NCBI RefSeq assembly: GCF_027947595.1
Contig: NZ_CP116257.1
Coordinates: forward strand, 2,852,001 to 2,916,000
Length of the DNA stretch: 64,000 nucleotides
Direction: 5' to 3'
Origin: Streptomyces lienomycini
GTDB lineage: Bacteria > Actinomycetota > Actinomycetes > Streptomycetales > Streptomycetaceae
Shown here: piece after piece, positions 53,742 through 62,566 of the stretch
Position numbering within the stretch: the first letter of the stretch is position 1
Layout of the letters: every line of letters starts with the position of its first letter
Translations under genes and position numbers: made by a program
Notes under the pieces: generated by a model
The model's database searches: none
What the model saw: the letters and a program-made list of their open reading frames with translations, nothing else
What the model was told of the DNA's origin: nothing

Positions 53742-56700
53742 ATGAGCGACGGCACGACACGGGACGCGGCGAGGGCCGAGGTGGAGGAGCTGCTGCGCGC
53801 CGGCGCGGTACTGCCGCCGGGCACCACCGGGGGAGGCGAACGGGCGGTGCCCGTGTTCACCCGGGCCTACCGGCATCCGGGCCTGGACGGCCGGATCGTC
53901 GTACGCCTGACGCCCGCGGACCCGACCGCGGCCACTCCGGCCGGGGCGGAGCCCGCCGGGGACACCGGGGGCGGATTCCTCGGGCTGCTGCCCGCGGGCG
54001 AGCCGGTCGAGGTCGGGGTCGGACAGCACCGGGCCATGGGCTTCCCCGAATGGGTGCTGGTCCGGCACCCGTCCGACGGCCACCTCGCGATGTCCCTGGT
54101 CGACGAGATGAACAAGGTCGCGCGGACGGTGCGCTCCCGGGCCAAGAAGGCCCGCGCCACCTACGAGTCGATGGGTGAGCGCCTCGCGGGCTCCGTGCCG
54201 CACTTCCTGCCCACCTTCTACGAGGAGGCCGGCCGGGTGTTCCTGGCCGCCGGGCAGCAGGCGTACGCCTCCCAGATGTTCGTCAACGCCCGCAAGGCCG
54301 AGACGGCCCACGCCCTGCCCTTCGACGAGGCCCGCATGGACGCGGTGTTCCTGGAGTTCGCCCTCGCCGACGCCATGCCGACCAAGGTGCTGTCCAGTTA
54401 CGCCAAGGGGCTGTCGTCCCGCGTGCCGGCCGCCACCGCCTTCCGGCACCTGCGCGGGCTCTTCGTCCGGCTCGCCGCCCACGGCGTGGCCCCGTCCAGC
54501 CCCGGCGCGAGCGATCTGCGCAGGCTGGCGAAGGCCGTCGCGGGCAAGCACGCGCTCGCCGAGGAGATGGCCTACCTGCGCGACGTCCTCCCGCTGCCCG
54601 GCACCCTCAAGGCCCCGCCCGGCTGGTGGAAGGCCCACCGGGCGGCCCTGCTCGAACTGACCCGGCGCGAACCCGCCGTCCGCGGCACCCTGCTGGGACT
54701 GCTGCCCTCGGGCTGGGAGCAGGAGGAGCTGGGCCAGTGGCTCGACCTGCTGGAGAAGTCCGGCGCCACCGAGGGACTCTGCGACGCGGCGCTGCCCGCC
54801 GAGGTGCGCCCACCCGACGGCACGGCCGGCTGGACGCGCAGGTTCCTCGCCCTGTGCCGCACCGACGACTGGCGCCTCGCACCGCCCGGGCTGTACCCCC
54901 TCCTCGACCGCATGGCCGACACCCTGCGCGCCGAACTGACGGCCGAGGGCGCTACGTTGCCGCCTCCCGTCAGCGACGTCGACCTCCTCGACCAGCTCCT
55001 CGCCCTGCGCATCCCGGTCGCCGACCCCGCGGAACGCCCGTGGCTCAACCTCCAGGGCTGGGCGGCCCGCGACGAGCGGCGCGACCTCGTCGCCCTGGAG
55101 GCCGACCCCCGCTTCCGCCGGGTCTTCCTGGACGGTTGCCCCACCTACGAGCGCGAGGGCATCGACCGGCGCACCGTGACCCGGCTGGCCGAGTCGCCGG
55201 GCGGACGCCCGATGCTCGCCGAGTGGGTGGCCCGGGAAGCCCGCAGGTACCTCACCAGCGGGCTGGGGGAGTACACCGGCTTCAGAAACGTGTTCGAGTC
55301 GCTGAGGTGGCTGCCCGGAGAGGTCCTGGCGACGGCCGAGCACGAGGTGCGGGAAGCACTGGGCACCGGCATGGCGCCGGGGCTCGCCAGGGGCCTGCGC
55401 AGCGGGATCATCGACGAACTCGGCTGGCCCGCCTGGGACGAGGCGATCGGCTCGCCCGCGTCGTCCGAGGACGCGCGGGGCACACTCGTGGGCGAGGCAT
55501 GGCCGCACCTCATCGTCTTCCGCGGCGGCCGAGCCCGGGTGGTCGGCCCCGAGGGCACGGTCCTCGACCACGAGATGCGCCTCCCGCCCCGGTCGGAGCG
55601 CTGGGGCGCCGACGCCCGCTTCGTGGACGGCGGACTGCTCGTCTTCTGGAAGGGGCACTCCTACCAGGACGGCTCGCACGGCTACTGGTACGACGCCGAC
55701 AACGGCGCCTCCTCACCCATGGAGCTGGACGGCGACGTCCACTCCCCGTACGCCTGCCACGCCGACGGGAGCGGCGGGAACAACGGCATGCCGCCCACCT
55801 CCCTCCCGCTTCCCGGCGGCGGCCGGGCCACCGGCGGGGGCGTGCTGCGGCGCGGGGACACCCACATCCCGTACCGGCGGCCGGTGATCGGGGACGGCAC
55901 CTCGTACTGGGTCTGGGTCAGGGACTGGTCCGACGAGGGCAACAGCGCGTGGTTCACCTACGACCCGGCCGGCGCGACGGAGCGGGAGCGCGGCGTGCCG
56001 GACTGGTTCGGCGAGGGGCTGAGCGCCGCGCCGGAGGGCAGCACCCTCGGCACCGCCTGGCTGCTGCCCGTACCCTCCGCCGGTTCCGGGCCGCTGTGCG
56101 CACCGGTGGACGGGGTGCTCGGCTGGCGTGTGATCACGCTGCCCGACGGCACGCGACGGGGCGAGGACCTGGCCGGCCGCTCGGTCGTCGTACCGTACGA
56201 GGCCATCGGGAACCCGGAGCACGCGCTGGTGTTCCCCAGCACCGACCGGCCCGTCGCCGTGCTGCGATCGTCGAGCGACATCCGACTGCTCGACGCCGAG
56301 GGTGCGCTGCTCGCCGAGGTCGGGCGCGGTCAGACGGCCGGTGCCTTCTCCGCGGGCACCCCCCTGCTGCCGCCCCTGCGCTACTGGCCCCTGCTCCAGC
56401 CCCGCGACCTCCAGGGTTCCGCGGCGCTTCGCGAGGTCGGCGACGACACGGCGGCGGCCCTGCTGGCGGCGGCCGCCGCCGAGGCGCCCGGCGACGACGA
56501 CCGGGACCCGGTGCTCGCCCCCGTCCGCACCCTGCTGCCGCAGGTCGGACACGAGGCGCTGCTCAAGGGCATCACCGGCGTGACGCGGCACGCCGCCGAG
56601 CAGCAACTGGTCCTGGACGCCGCGCTCGCCCGGCTGGACTCGGCGGTCCAGGGCAAGGCCCCGGAGGAACCGCGGCCGGCTCTCGGCGACCGCCTGCTCG

Positions 56701-58781
56701 CCTCCGCGCTGAACGGGGTGGGCCTGACGGAACGCGACGAGCGTGCGTACTACGACTTCCAGCACTACCTCTTCGAACTGCCCCGACTCGTCGCCCGGTC
56801 GATGAAGGGCCTGGCCCAGCCCGCGCCCGCGGGCATCGTGCACCTGTCGCTCGACAAGCGGGGGCCGTTGGAGTACCTGAACGCGCTGGCCCTGCCCGAA
56901 CTGCCCGCCGTCCTGGCGCTCAGGGCCGCCTCCCAGGCCACCGTGGAGGAGCACCGGCAGGCCCTCGACGCCTTCCTGGACGAAGTGGACGCGCAGGGGC
57001 TGACGGAGCTGGACCCCGGCCACTGGCGCCGGGTCCACCTGGCCTTCGACCCCGACACGTTCGACGGGCCGGGCGGCACGCCCGGATACGGGAGAGGGAC
57101 CGTGCTCGACCTGGACGGCGGCGCGTTCCTCGTCTTCCCCGACGACTGGTACCAGTTCGTCCGCGAGTACGGACACTACGAGATCAAGGGCAGGCACTAC
57201 GGCGCGCTCCACTACGACCCGTCCGGCCGCTTCGAGACACCGGCCCCGTACACCCTGGTGTCCGAGGAGCCCTTCGTGCCGCAGGCCGACCCCACCCGGG
57301 CGCCCGGCTGGGTCGCCGCCTTCCGCGCCGAACTGGCCGAGCGCGGCCCCGCGCCCTGGCGTCCCGAGGCCGCCGAGGAGTTCGCCCGGCTCACCGGCAT
57401 CACCCCCACCACGGCCCGGCTGGTGCTGGCCGGCCTGCCGCAGATCGACGACAAGCGCGTGAGCGTCCCCTCGGCGACCATGAAGGTCGTCGGGGTGAAG
57501 TCGGCCGACGCCCGCGTGGCCAAGGACGAGCTGAGGTCCCTCGACACGGGAGCCCTGCGGGCCGTCGTGGCCGCTCTGCTGCCCGCCGAACCGTCCCGCC
57601 TCTGGACGCACGGCCCCGACACGGCCCGCGCGGCCGCGGTCTGGAACGAGCGGCTGGGCCGGCGTACCCCGCTGCCCGAGGAGGTGCTCCACGACGCCGT
57701 CCGCACCGTCGAAGCCGTGGGCTGGGCTCCCGCCGACGCCTTGCGAGGCTTCGTGGACCTCGCCACCGAGCCGCGGTTGACCGAGGACCGGACCTGGAGC
57801 TTCGGCCGCTACTACCTGGAGACCGCCGAGAAGACCCCCGGCTTCGACGGCTCGGTCCTCAAGGGATCGGTGGCCCTGGCCGCATGGCTCGCCCACCGCC
57901 TTCCGTCCGGCGATCCCCTCCGGGCCGCCCTGCCCGGCGTGCTGACCGCGCTGCGCGAGCGGCTGGCCCACCCCGGCCTGCTGCTCGCCCTCGAGAGGCG
58001 GGGAATCGACTGGGAGGCGTTCCTGCGGGCCGCCGGAGACCCCGCGGAGACCGGCGACGGCTACGAACGCCACGGCGCGGTCGTCCTGGGCGCCGAGCGG
58101 ACGGACCCGGTCCCCGCCATCCGGCCCGCCCTGCTGGACGCGGCCGGTCACGACCCCCACCTGGCGGCCCTGTTCACCGGAGAGCGGCCGAACGCCCAGG
58201 AGACGGCACTGCGCCTGGTCCACGACCGGCCGTTCGCCGAGCTGCTCGCCGACCCCGGCAACCCGCTGGCCGGCGAGCGTGACGCGGACGGCCTGTGGTG
58301 GCCCCAGGACCCCGCCCGTTCGGTGCCCGACCTGGTCGGCGAGGCCGCCAAGCGGTACGGCATCGGCGAGGACGCCGCCGTCCTCTACCTGATGCTGCTC
58401 GCCATGCCCGACCCCACCGACCGCAACACCGCCCGCTGGACCGGCTGGGGCGGGCAGCGCGGCGGAACGGCCAGGCTCCGCGCCGCCCGCGCCGAACTCG
58501 CCGCCACCGACCTCGTCGTCGAGGGCAGCCGCTCCAAGGCCGGGCGCTCGCTGTTCCTGCCCGGCGGCTGGACCCAGCCGCCGAACCCGCACCTCCCGCT
58601 GGAGCGGTGGAAGCTGCCGATGTACGACCTGCTGGAGGGCGAGGCGCCCGTCATGGGAGTGATCGTGCCCACCCGGCCCGTCACCGGTCTCTACCGCGCG
58701 GCCTGGCAGCGCGTCCAGGACGGGGACGGACCGCGCCTGGAGGAACTGGAGGTGCCGCGCCCGCGGAAGCGCCGCCGCTGA
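53742..58781 (+). CDS. giant soluble protein of unknown function (1679 residues)
   Basis: I do not recognise a defined catalytic domain. The protein has no signal peptide or membrane segment. Residues about 100-650 are helical (EMNKVARTVRSRAKKARATY, MFVNARKAETAH), the middle has beta-rich, Trp/Tyr-rich propeller-like stretches (GYWYDADNG, YWVWVRDWSDEGN, WFTYDPAG), and the C-terminal third has LPQIDDKRVSVPSATMKVVG, ARWTGWGGQRGG, and ends with a basic RPRKRRR. It could be a scaffold or a substrate of the neighbouring VWA/MoxR-type machinery. The start is ATG 53742; GTG 53700 overlapping the upstream stop is equally possible. A strong hairpin follows the stop. Confidence 0.8.
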   Translation: MSDGTTRDAARAEVEELLRAGAVLPPGTTGGGERAVPVFTRAYRHPGLDGRIVVRLTPADPTAATPAGAEPAGDTGGGFLGLLPAGEPVEVGVGQHRAMGFPEWVLVRHPSDGHLAMSLVDEMNKVARTVRSRAKKARATYESMGERLAGSVPHFLPTFYEEAGRVFLAAGQQAYASQMFVNARKAETAHALPFDEARMDAVFLEFALADAMPTKVLSSYAKGLSSRVPAATAFRHLRGLFVRLAAHGVAPSSPGASDLRRLAKAVAGKHALAEEMAYLRDVLPLPGTLKAPPGWWKAHRAALLELTRREPAVRGTLLGLLPSGWEQEELGQWLDLLEKSGATEGLCDAALPAEVRPPDGTAGWTRRFLALCRTDDWRLAPPGLYPLLDRMADTLRAELTAEGATLPPPVSDVDLLDQLLALRIPVADPAERPWLNLQGWAARDERRDLVALEADPRFRRVFLDGCPTYEREGIDRRTVTRLAESPGGRPMLAEWVAREARRYLTSGLGEYTGFRNVFESLRWLPGEVLATAEHEVREALGTGMAPGLARGLRSGIIDELGWPAWDEAIGSPASSEDARGTLVGEAWPHLIVFRGGRARVVGPEGTVLDHEMRLPPRSERWGADARFVDGGLLVFWKGHSYQDGSHGYWYDADNGASSPMELDGDVHSPYACHADGSGGNNGMPPTSLPLPGGGRATGGGVLRRGDTHIPYRRPVIGDGTSYWVWVRDWSDEGNSAWFTYDPAGATERERGVPDWFGEGLSAAPEGSTLGTAWLLPVPSAGSGPLCAPVDGVLGWRVITLPDGTRRGEDLAGRSVVVPYEAIGNPEHALVFPSTDRPVAVLRSSSDIRLLDAEGALLAEVGRGQTAGAFSAGTPLLPPLRYWPLLQPRDLQGSAALREVGDDTAAALLAAAAAEAPGDDDRDPVLAPVRTLLPQVGHEALLKGITGVTRHAAEQQLVLDAALARLDSAVQGKAPEEPRPALGDRLLASALNGVGLTERDERAYYDFQHYLFELPRLVARSMKGLAQPAPAGIVHLSLDKRGPLEYLNALALPELPAVLALRAASQATVEEHRQALDAFLDEVDAQGLTELDPGHWRRVHLAFDPDTFDGPGGTPGYGRGTVLDLDGGAFLVFPDDWYQFVREYGHYEIKGRHYGALHYDPSGRFETPAPYTLVSEEPFVPQADPTRAPGWVAAFRAELAERGPAPWRPEAAEEFARLTGITPTTARLVLAGLPQIDDKRVSVPSATMKVVGVKSADARVAKDELRSLDTGALRAVVAALLPAEPSRLWTHGPDTARAAAVWNERLGRRTPLPEEVLHDAVRTVEAVGWAPADALRGFVDLATEPRLTEDRTWSFGRYYLETAEKTPGFDGSVLKGSVALAAWLAHRLPSGDPLRAALPGVLTALRERLAHPGLLLALERRGIDWEAFLRAAGDPAETGDGYERHGAVVLGAERTDPVPAIRPALLDAAGHDPHLAALFTGERPNAQETALRLVHDRPFAELLADPGNPLAGERDADGLWWPQDPARSVPDLVGEAAKRYGIGEDAAVLYLMLLAMPDPTDRNTARWTGWGGQRGGTARLRAARAELAATDLVVEGSRSKAGRSLFLPGGWTQPPNPHLPLERWKLPMYDLLEGEAPVMGVIVPTRPVTGLYRAAWQRVQDGDGPRLEELEVPRPRKRRR

Positions 58782-58790
58782 CTTCCGCCA

Positions 58791-58825
58791 CCGGAGGGGG
58801 CGCCCGTCGCGGCCGCCCCCTCCGG
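58791..58825 (+). terminator. hairpin after the giant gene
   Basis: CCGGAGGGGGCG (58791-58802) and CGCCCCCTCCGG (58814-58825) make a perfect 12-bp GC stem with an 11-nt loop, starting 9 nt after the stop. It may end or reduce transcription before the DUF5682-VWA gene. Confidence 0.7.
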
Positions 58826-58864
58826 CCGCGCCGCCCGTCGCCGTACACCCACGCACCTGGGCCC

Positions 58865-61800
58865 ATGACCGCACACGAAGAGACCGCCACCCGGCCGACC
58901 GCACCGGCAGCGCGCACGAAGCCCTGCCTCATCGGCGTACGCCACCACAGTCCGGCACTGGCCCTCGCCGTCCCCCGGCTGCTGGACGCGGCGGACGCCG
59001 AGGTCGTCTGCGTGGAACTGCCGGCCGACTTCCAGCCGTGGCTGCCGTACCTCGCCGATCCGCGGACCGTGGCGCCGGTGGCCCTGAGCGGCGCGTACGA
59101 GGACGGACGGCTGCACTTCTACCCCCTCGCCGACTTCTCGCCGGAACTGGCCGCCGTCCGCTGGGCACGCGAGCGGGGCGCGGAAGTGGTGTGCTGCGAT
59201 CTGCCCCTGGCGTCGCCGGAGTGGTCGTCCGGGCCACCGTACGGGCCACCGGACGACGGCACGGCGGGTACGTCCGACGCCGGCGCCGACGGGCTGTGGC
59301 ACCGCACCGTCGAGGCACTGGCGCCCGGCAGCGATCCCGAGGCAGTGCGGCGTGCCGCCCTCGCCTTCGGACGGGCCCTGCGCCACGACACCGCGACCCA
59401 CGGAGGGATCGCGGCCGGGGACCTCGCCCGCGAGGCACACATGCGGCGCGTTCTCGCCGGGGTGGGACGGCGGCGGGCCGCGGCGGTGGTCGGGGCCTTC
59501 CACGCGCCCGCGCTGGCCGGCGCGGGCGCGGGGGACACGTCGGCGAAGACCGGGGACGAGGAAACGCCCGGAGAGGAGGGAGCGCCCGGGGACGGGGGAA
59601 CGCCGGGGCCGGGCTCCCCGGTCGTCACGTCCCTCGTGCCCTACGCCTTCGCCCTGCTGGACCCCCGCTCCGGCTACCCGGCCGGCATCCACGCCCCGCG
59701 CTGGCAGCAGGCACTGCTCGAAGCCGGGGGAGAGCCCGGCCGCATCCGGGACGCCGCCGCCCGGTCCATCACCGAACTGTGCCGGGAGATCCGCGCCTCC
59801 GGCGACACGGCGGGCACCGGCGAGGCCATCGAGGCACTGCGGCTGGCCTGCGACCTCGCCACCCTGCGCGGCCTGCCCGCACCCGGCCGGGCCGAACTCG
59901 TCGAGGCGGTGACGTCCGTACTCGGCCAGGGCCGGTCCCTCGGCCCGGAACTGGGCGCCGTCCTGGTCGGTACCGGCCGCGGCCACCTCGCGCCCGGCAC
60001 GCCCCGCTCCGGCCTCGGCCCCTGGACGGAGGCCGAACTGGCCGCGCTGCGGCTGCCCGGACCCGCCGACCCGGCCGGCCGGGACCTGCGGCTCACGCCG
60101 CTGCGCTCCGCCCTCGACGCCCGCCGCGAGATCCTGCTCCAGCGCCTCGGGGAATGCGGGGTGGGCTACGCGGAGCCGGCCGAGGTGACCGCGGCCGGAG
60201 AGGGAAGCGCGCTGACCACCCGCTGGCGGGCCGCCTGGACCCCGTCCGTCGCCGCCCGCCTCGACCTCGCGGGCGTCCGGGGCGTCACCGCCGCCCAGGC
60301 GGCCGACGGCACCCTCCGGGAGAACCACCGCAGGGCGGCCGAGACGGGCCTGCTCACCCCGGCCCGGGTCGTCGCCCTGCTGGGCGCCGCGGCCCGGTGC
60401 GCCCTCCCGGACCTGCTCCACGACGGCCTCACGGAGGCCGGGCGCGTCCTGCCGGACGCCGCCACCCTGCCCGAACTGCTCGACGCCCTGGGCCTGTTGG
60501 AGGCACTGCGCCGAGGCCACCTGCCCGGTACCACCGCACGCGTCCGCGTCCGGGCGGCCCGGCTCGCCGACCTGCTGTCGGAAGCCGCCGTCCGTGTCCT
60601 GCCGGGGCTGGCCGGCAGCGACGACCCGAAGGACGCCGTCGCCGTCGTGACCCTCGCCGTCCGCACCGCCGAGGACCGGCTCGGCCTGCGGCTGGACAGG
60701 GAGCTGTACGCGCTCTCCCGCACCGGCTCCCCGCTCCTCCAGGGCGCGGCGCAGGCCGCCCGGGTACTGCTGGACCTCGACGGCTCGGACCTGCTGGGCG
60801 CGCGGCTCGCCGGCTGGGTGGACACGGCGACGGGACCGGACGGCCGACGCCGACTGGAACGCCGGCTCACCGGGGTGCTCGTCGCGGCCGGACCACTGAT
60901 CGAGTCCGCGTCCACCGCACTCGACCCGCTGATCGAGCGCGTGGAGACCATGAGCGACCGCGCCTTCCTCGACCGGCTGTACGCGCTGCGCGGCGGCTTC
61001 CTGGCGCTCACGCCGGAGGGCCGGAGCCGGGTGCTCGCTGCCGTCTCCGACCGCCTGGGCGACCGGCCCGACCTGCGGCTCCCCGCCCCGGCCGAGCTGG
61101 TCGGGCGGTGGTCCACGGCCGACGCCGAGGGGCTCGCCCTGCTGCGGGACCGGGGGCTGGCGGGCCTGGTGAGCACTCAGGAGCCGGTGCACGCCGGGGC
61201 CGCGTCGGGGCCCACGGCGCCGGCGGAGCGGTCCGCCCTCGCGTCGGTCGCCTCGGTCGTTGGCGCCCCGTCCGCCCCGTCCGCCCCGTCCGCCCCGTCC
61301 GCCCCGTCCGCCCCGTCCGCCGAGAGTGGCCAGGCCGCAGAGGCCGTCGCGTCCGCCGAGTCCGCCCCGCGGCTCGGCCCCGCCGACCGCTGGCGGCTGC
61401 TGCTGGGCCGCGACACCGCGAGACTCCCCTCGGCCCTGTGGCCCTACGTCCGCGCCCTCGACGAACTGTTCGGGCGGGAAGGAGCGGAAGCCGGCGAGGG
61501 CGGTGAAGGCAGCGGGGACGGCGAGGGCGACGGGGACGGCGGCGCCCACGCCCCCGGCGCGACCGGCACCGCAGGCGGCAGCGCCGCCGACGACGACCGG
61601 ACCGGCGGCCGGGCCCGGGGCTACCCCGGCGTCCGGCACTGGGCCGAGGACCTCCAGGCGCTCTTCGGCGCGGAGATCCGGGAGGAAGTCCTGGGCCGTG
61701 CCGTCGCCGCCGGACGCACGGACGCCCTCGACCTCCTCGACCCGGCCACCGTGCGCCCCTCCGTGGAACTGCTCTCCACCGTGCTGTCGCTGGCCAGGGG

Positions 61801-62566
61801 GATGCCCGAGCAGCGGGTGGCACGCCTGAGGCCACTCGTGAAGCGACTGGTCGAGGAACTCACCCGGGAACTCGCCACGCGACTGCGCCCCACATCGACG
61901 GGCCTGACCAGCCCCCGTCCCACCCGGCGTCCCGGCGGCCCCCTCGACCTGCCCCGCACGCTGCGGGCCAACCTCGCGCACACCCGCCGACTGGTCGACG
62001 GGCGGGTCGAGGTCGTCCCCGAACGGCCGGTGTTCAAGACCCGCACCGCGCGGCGGAACGACTGGCGGCTGATCCTCGTCGTCGACGTCTCCGCGTCCAT
62101 GGAGAACTCGGTGGTGTGGTCGGCGCTCACCGCCGCGGTCCTGGGCGGCGCACCCATGCTCTCCACCCACTTCCTCACCTTCAGCACCCAGGTCGCCGAC
62201 CTCACCGGCCTCGTCGCCGACCCCCTCTCCCTGCTGCTGGAGGTGAGGGTCGGCGGCGGTACGCACGTCGCGGCGGGTCTCGCCCACGCCCGGTCCCTGG
62301 TGAAGGTGCCCGACCGGACCCTGATGGTGGTCGTCAGCGACTTCGAGGAAGGGGCCGCCGTCGAGGGACTGCTGGCCGAGACCAGGGCCCTGGTCTCCTC
62401 CGGTGTCCGGCTGCTCGGCTGCGCCGCGCTGGACGGCGAGGGAACGCCCTGCTACTCCGTGCCGATCGCCCGGCAACTCGTCGCCGCCGGAATGCCGGTG
62501 GCCGCCCTCAGCCCGCTCGCGCTCGCCCGCTGGGTCGGCGAACAGGTCCGCGGAGCCGCCCGATGA
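58865..62566 (+). CDS. DUF5682-VWA fusion protein
   Basis: The 1233-residue soluble protein starts with a DUF5682-type domain (LIGVRHHSPALALAVPRLL, VCVELPADFQPWLPYL, histidine and acidic residues conserved) reminiscent of TraB/EreA-like folds. A long helical middle follows, then a linker with Ala-Pro-Ser repeats (about residues 800-820) and an acidic Gly/Glu stretch. The C-terminus is a von Willebrand factor A domain with MIDAS DVSAS at Asp1074, Thr1133 in GGGTHVAAG and VVVSDFEEG. These two parts are usually separate genes. VWA proteins of this type act with MoxR ATPases as metal-dependent chaperones; none is visible here. ATG 58865 lies downstream of the hairpin; the ATGA stop is coupled to the SWIM gene. 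Confidence 0.83.
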   Translation: MTAHEETATRPTAPAARTKPCLIGVRHHSPALALAVPRLLDAADAEVVCVELPADFQPWLPYLADPRTVAPVALSGAYEDGRLHFYPLADFSPELAAVRWARERGAEVVCCDLPLASPEWSSGPPYGPPDDGTAGTSDAGADGLWHRTVEALAPGSDPEAVRRAALAFGRALRHDTATHGGIAAGDLAREAHMRRVLAGVGRRRAAAVVGAFHAPALAGAGAGDTSAKTGDEETPGEEGAPGDGGTPGPGSPVVTSLVPYAFALLDPRSGYPAGIHAPRWQQALLEAGGEPGRIRDAAARSITELCREIRASGDTAGTGEAIEALRLACDLATLRGLPAPGRAELVEAVTSVLGQGRSLGPELGAVLVGTGRGHLAPGTPRSGLGPWTEAELAALRLPGPADPAGRDLRLTPLRSALDARREILLQRLGECGVGYAEPAEVTAAGEGSALTTRWRAAWTPSVAARLDLAGVRGVTAAQAADGTLRENHRRAAETGLLTPARVVALLGAAARCALPDLLHDGLTEAGRVLPDAATLPELLDALGLLEALRRGHLPGTTARVRVRAARLADLLSEAAVRVLPGLAGSDDPKDAVAVVTLAVRTAEDRLGLRLDRELYALSRTGSPLLQGAAQAARVLLDLDGSDLLGARLAGWVDTATGPDGRRRLERRLTGVLVAAGPLIESASTALDPLIERVETMSDRAFLDRLYALRGGFLALTPEGRSRVLAAVSDRLGDRPDLRLPAPAELVGRWSTADAEGLALLRDRGLAGLVSTQEPVHAGAASGPTAPAERSALASVASVVGAPSAPSAPSAPSAPSAPSAESGQAAEAVASAESAPRLGPADRWRLLLGRDTARLPSALWPYVRALDELFGREGAEAGEGGEGSGDGEGDGDGGAHAPGATGTAGGSAADDDRTGGRARGYPGVRHWAEDLQALFGAEIREEVLGRAVAAGRTDALDLLDPATVRPSVELLSTVLSLARGMPEQRVARLRPLVKRLVEELTRELATRLRPTSTGLTSPRPTRRPGGPLDLPRTLRANLAHTRRLVDGRVEVVPERPVFKTRTARRNDWRLILVVDVSASMENSVVWSALTAAVLGGAPMLSTHFLTFSTQVADLTGLVADPLSLLLEVRVGGGTHVAAGLAHARSLVKVPDRTLMVVVSDFEEGAAVEGLLAETRALVSSGVRLLGCAALDGEGTPCYSVPIARQLVAAGMPVAALSPLALARWVGEQVRGAAR
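61262..61324 (+). repeat. 9-bp tandem repeat in the DUF5682-VWA linker
   Basis: TCCGCCCCG is repeated five times perfectly from 61271 to 61315, flanked by imperfect copies (GGCGCCCCG before, TCCGCCGAG after), encoding Ala-Pro-Ser repeats in the linker. The copy number is likely variable between strains. Confidence 0.85.
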
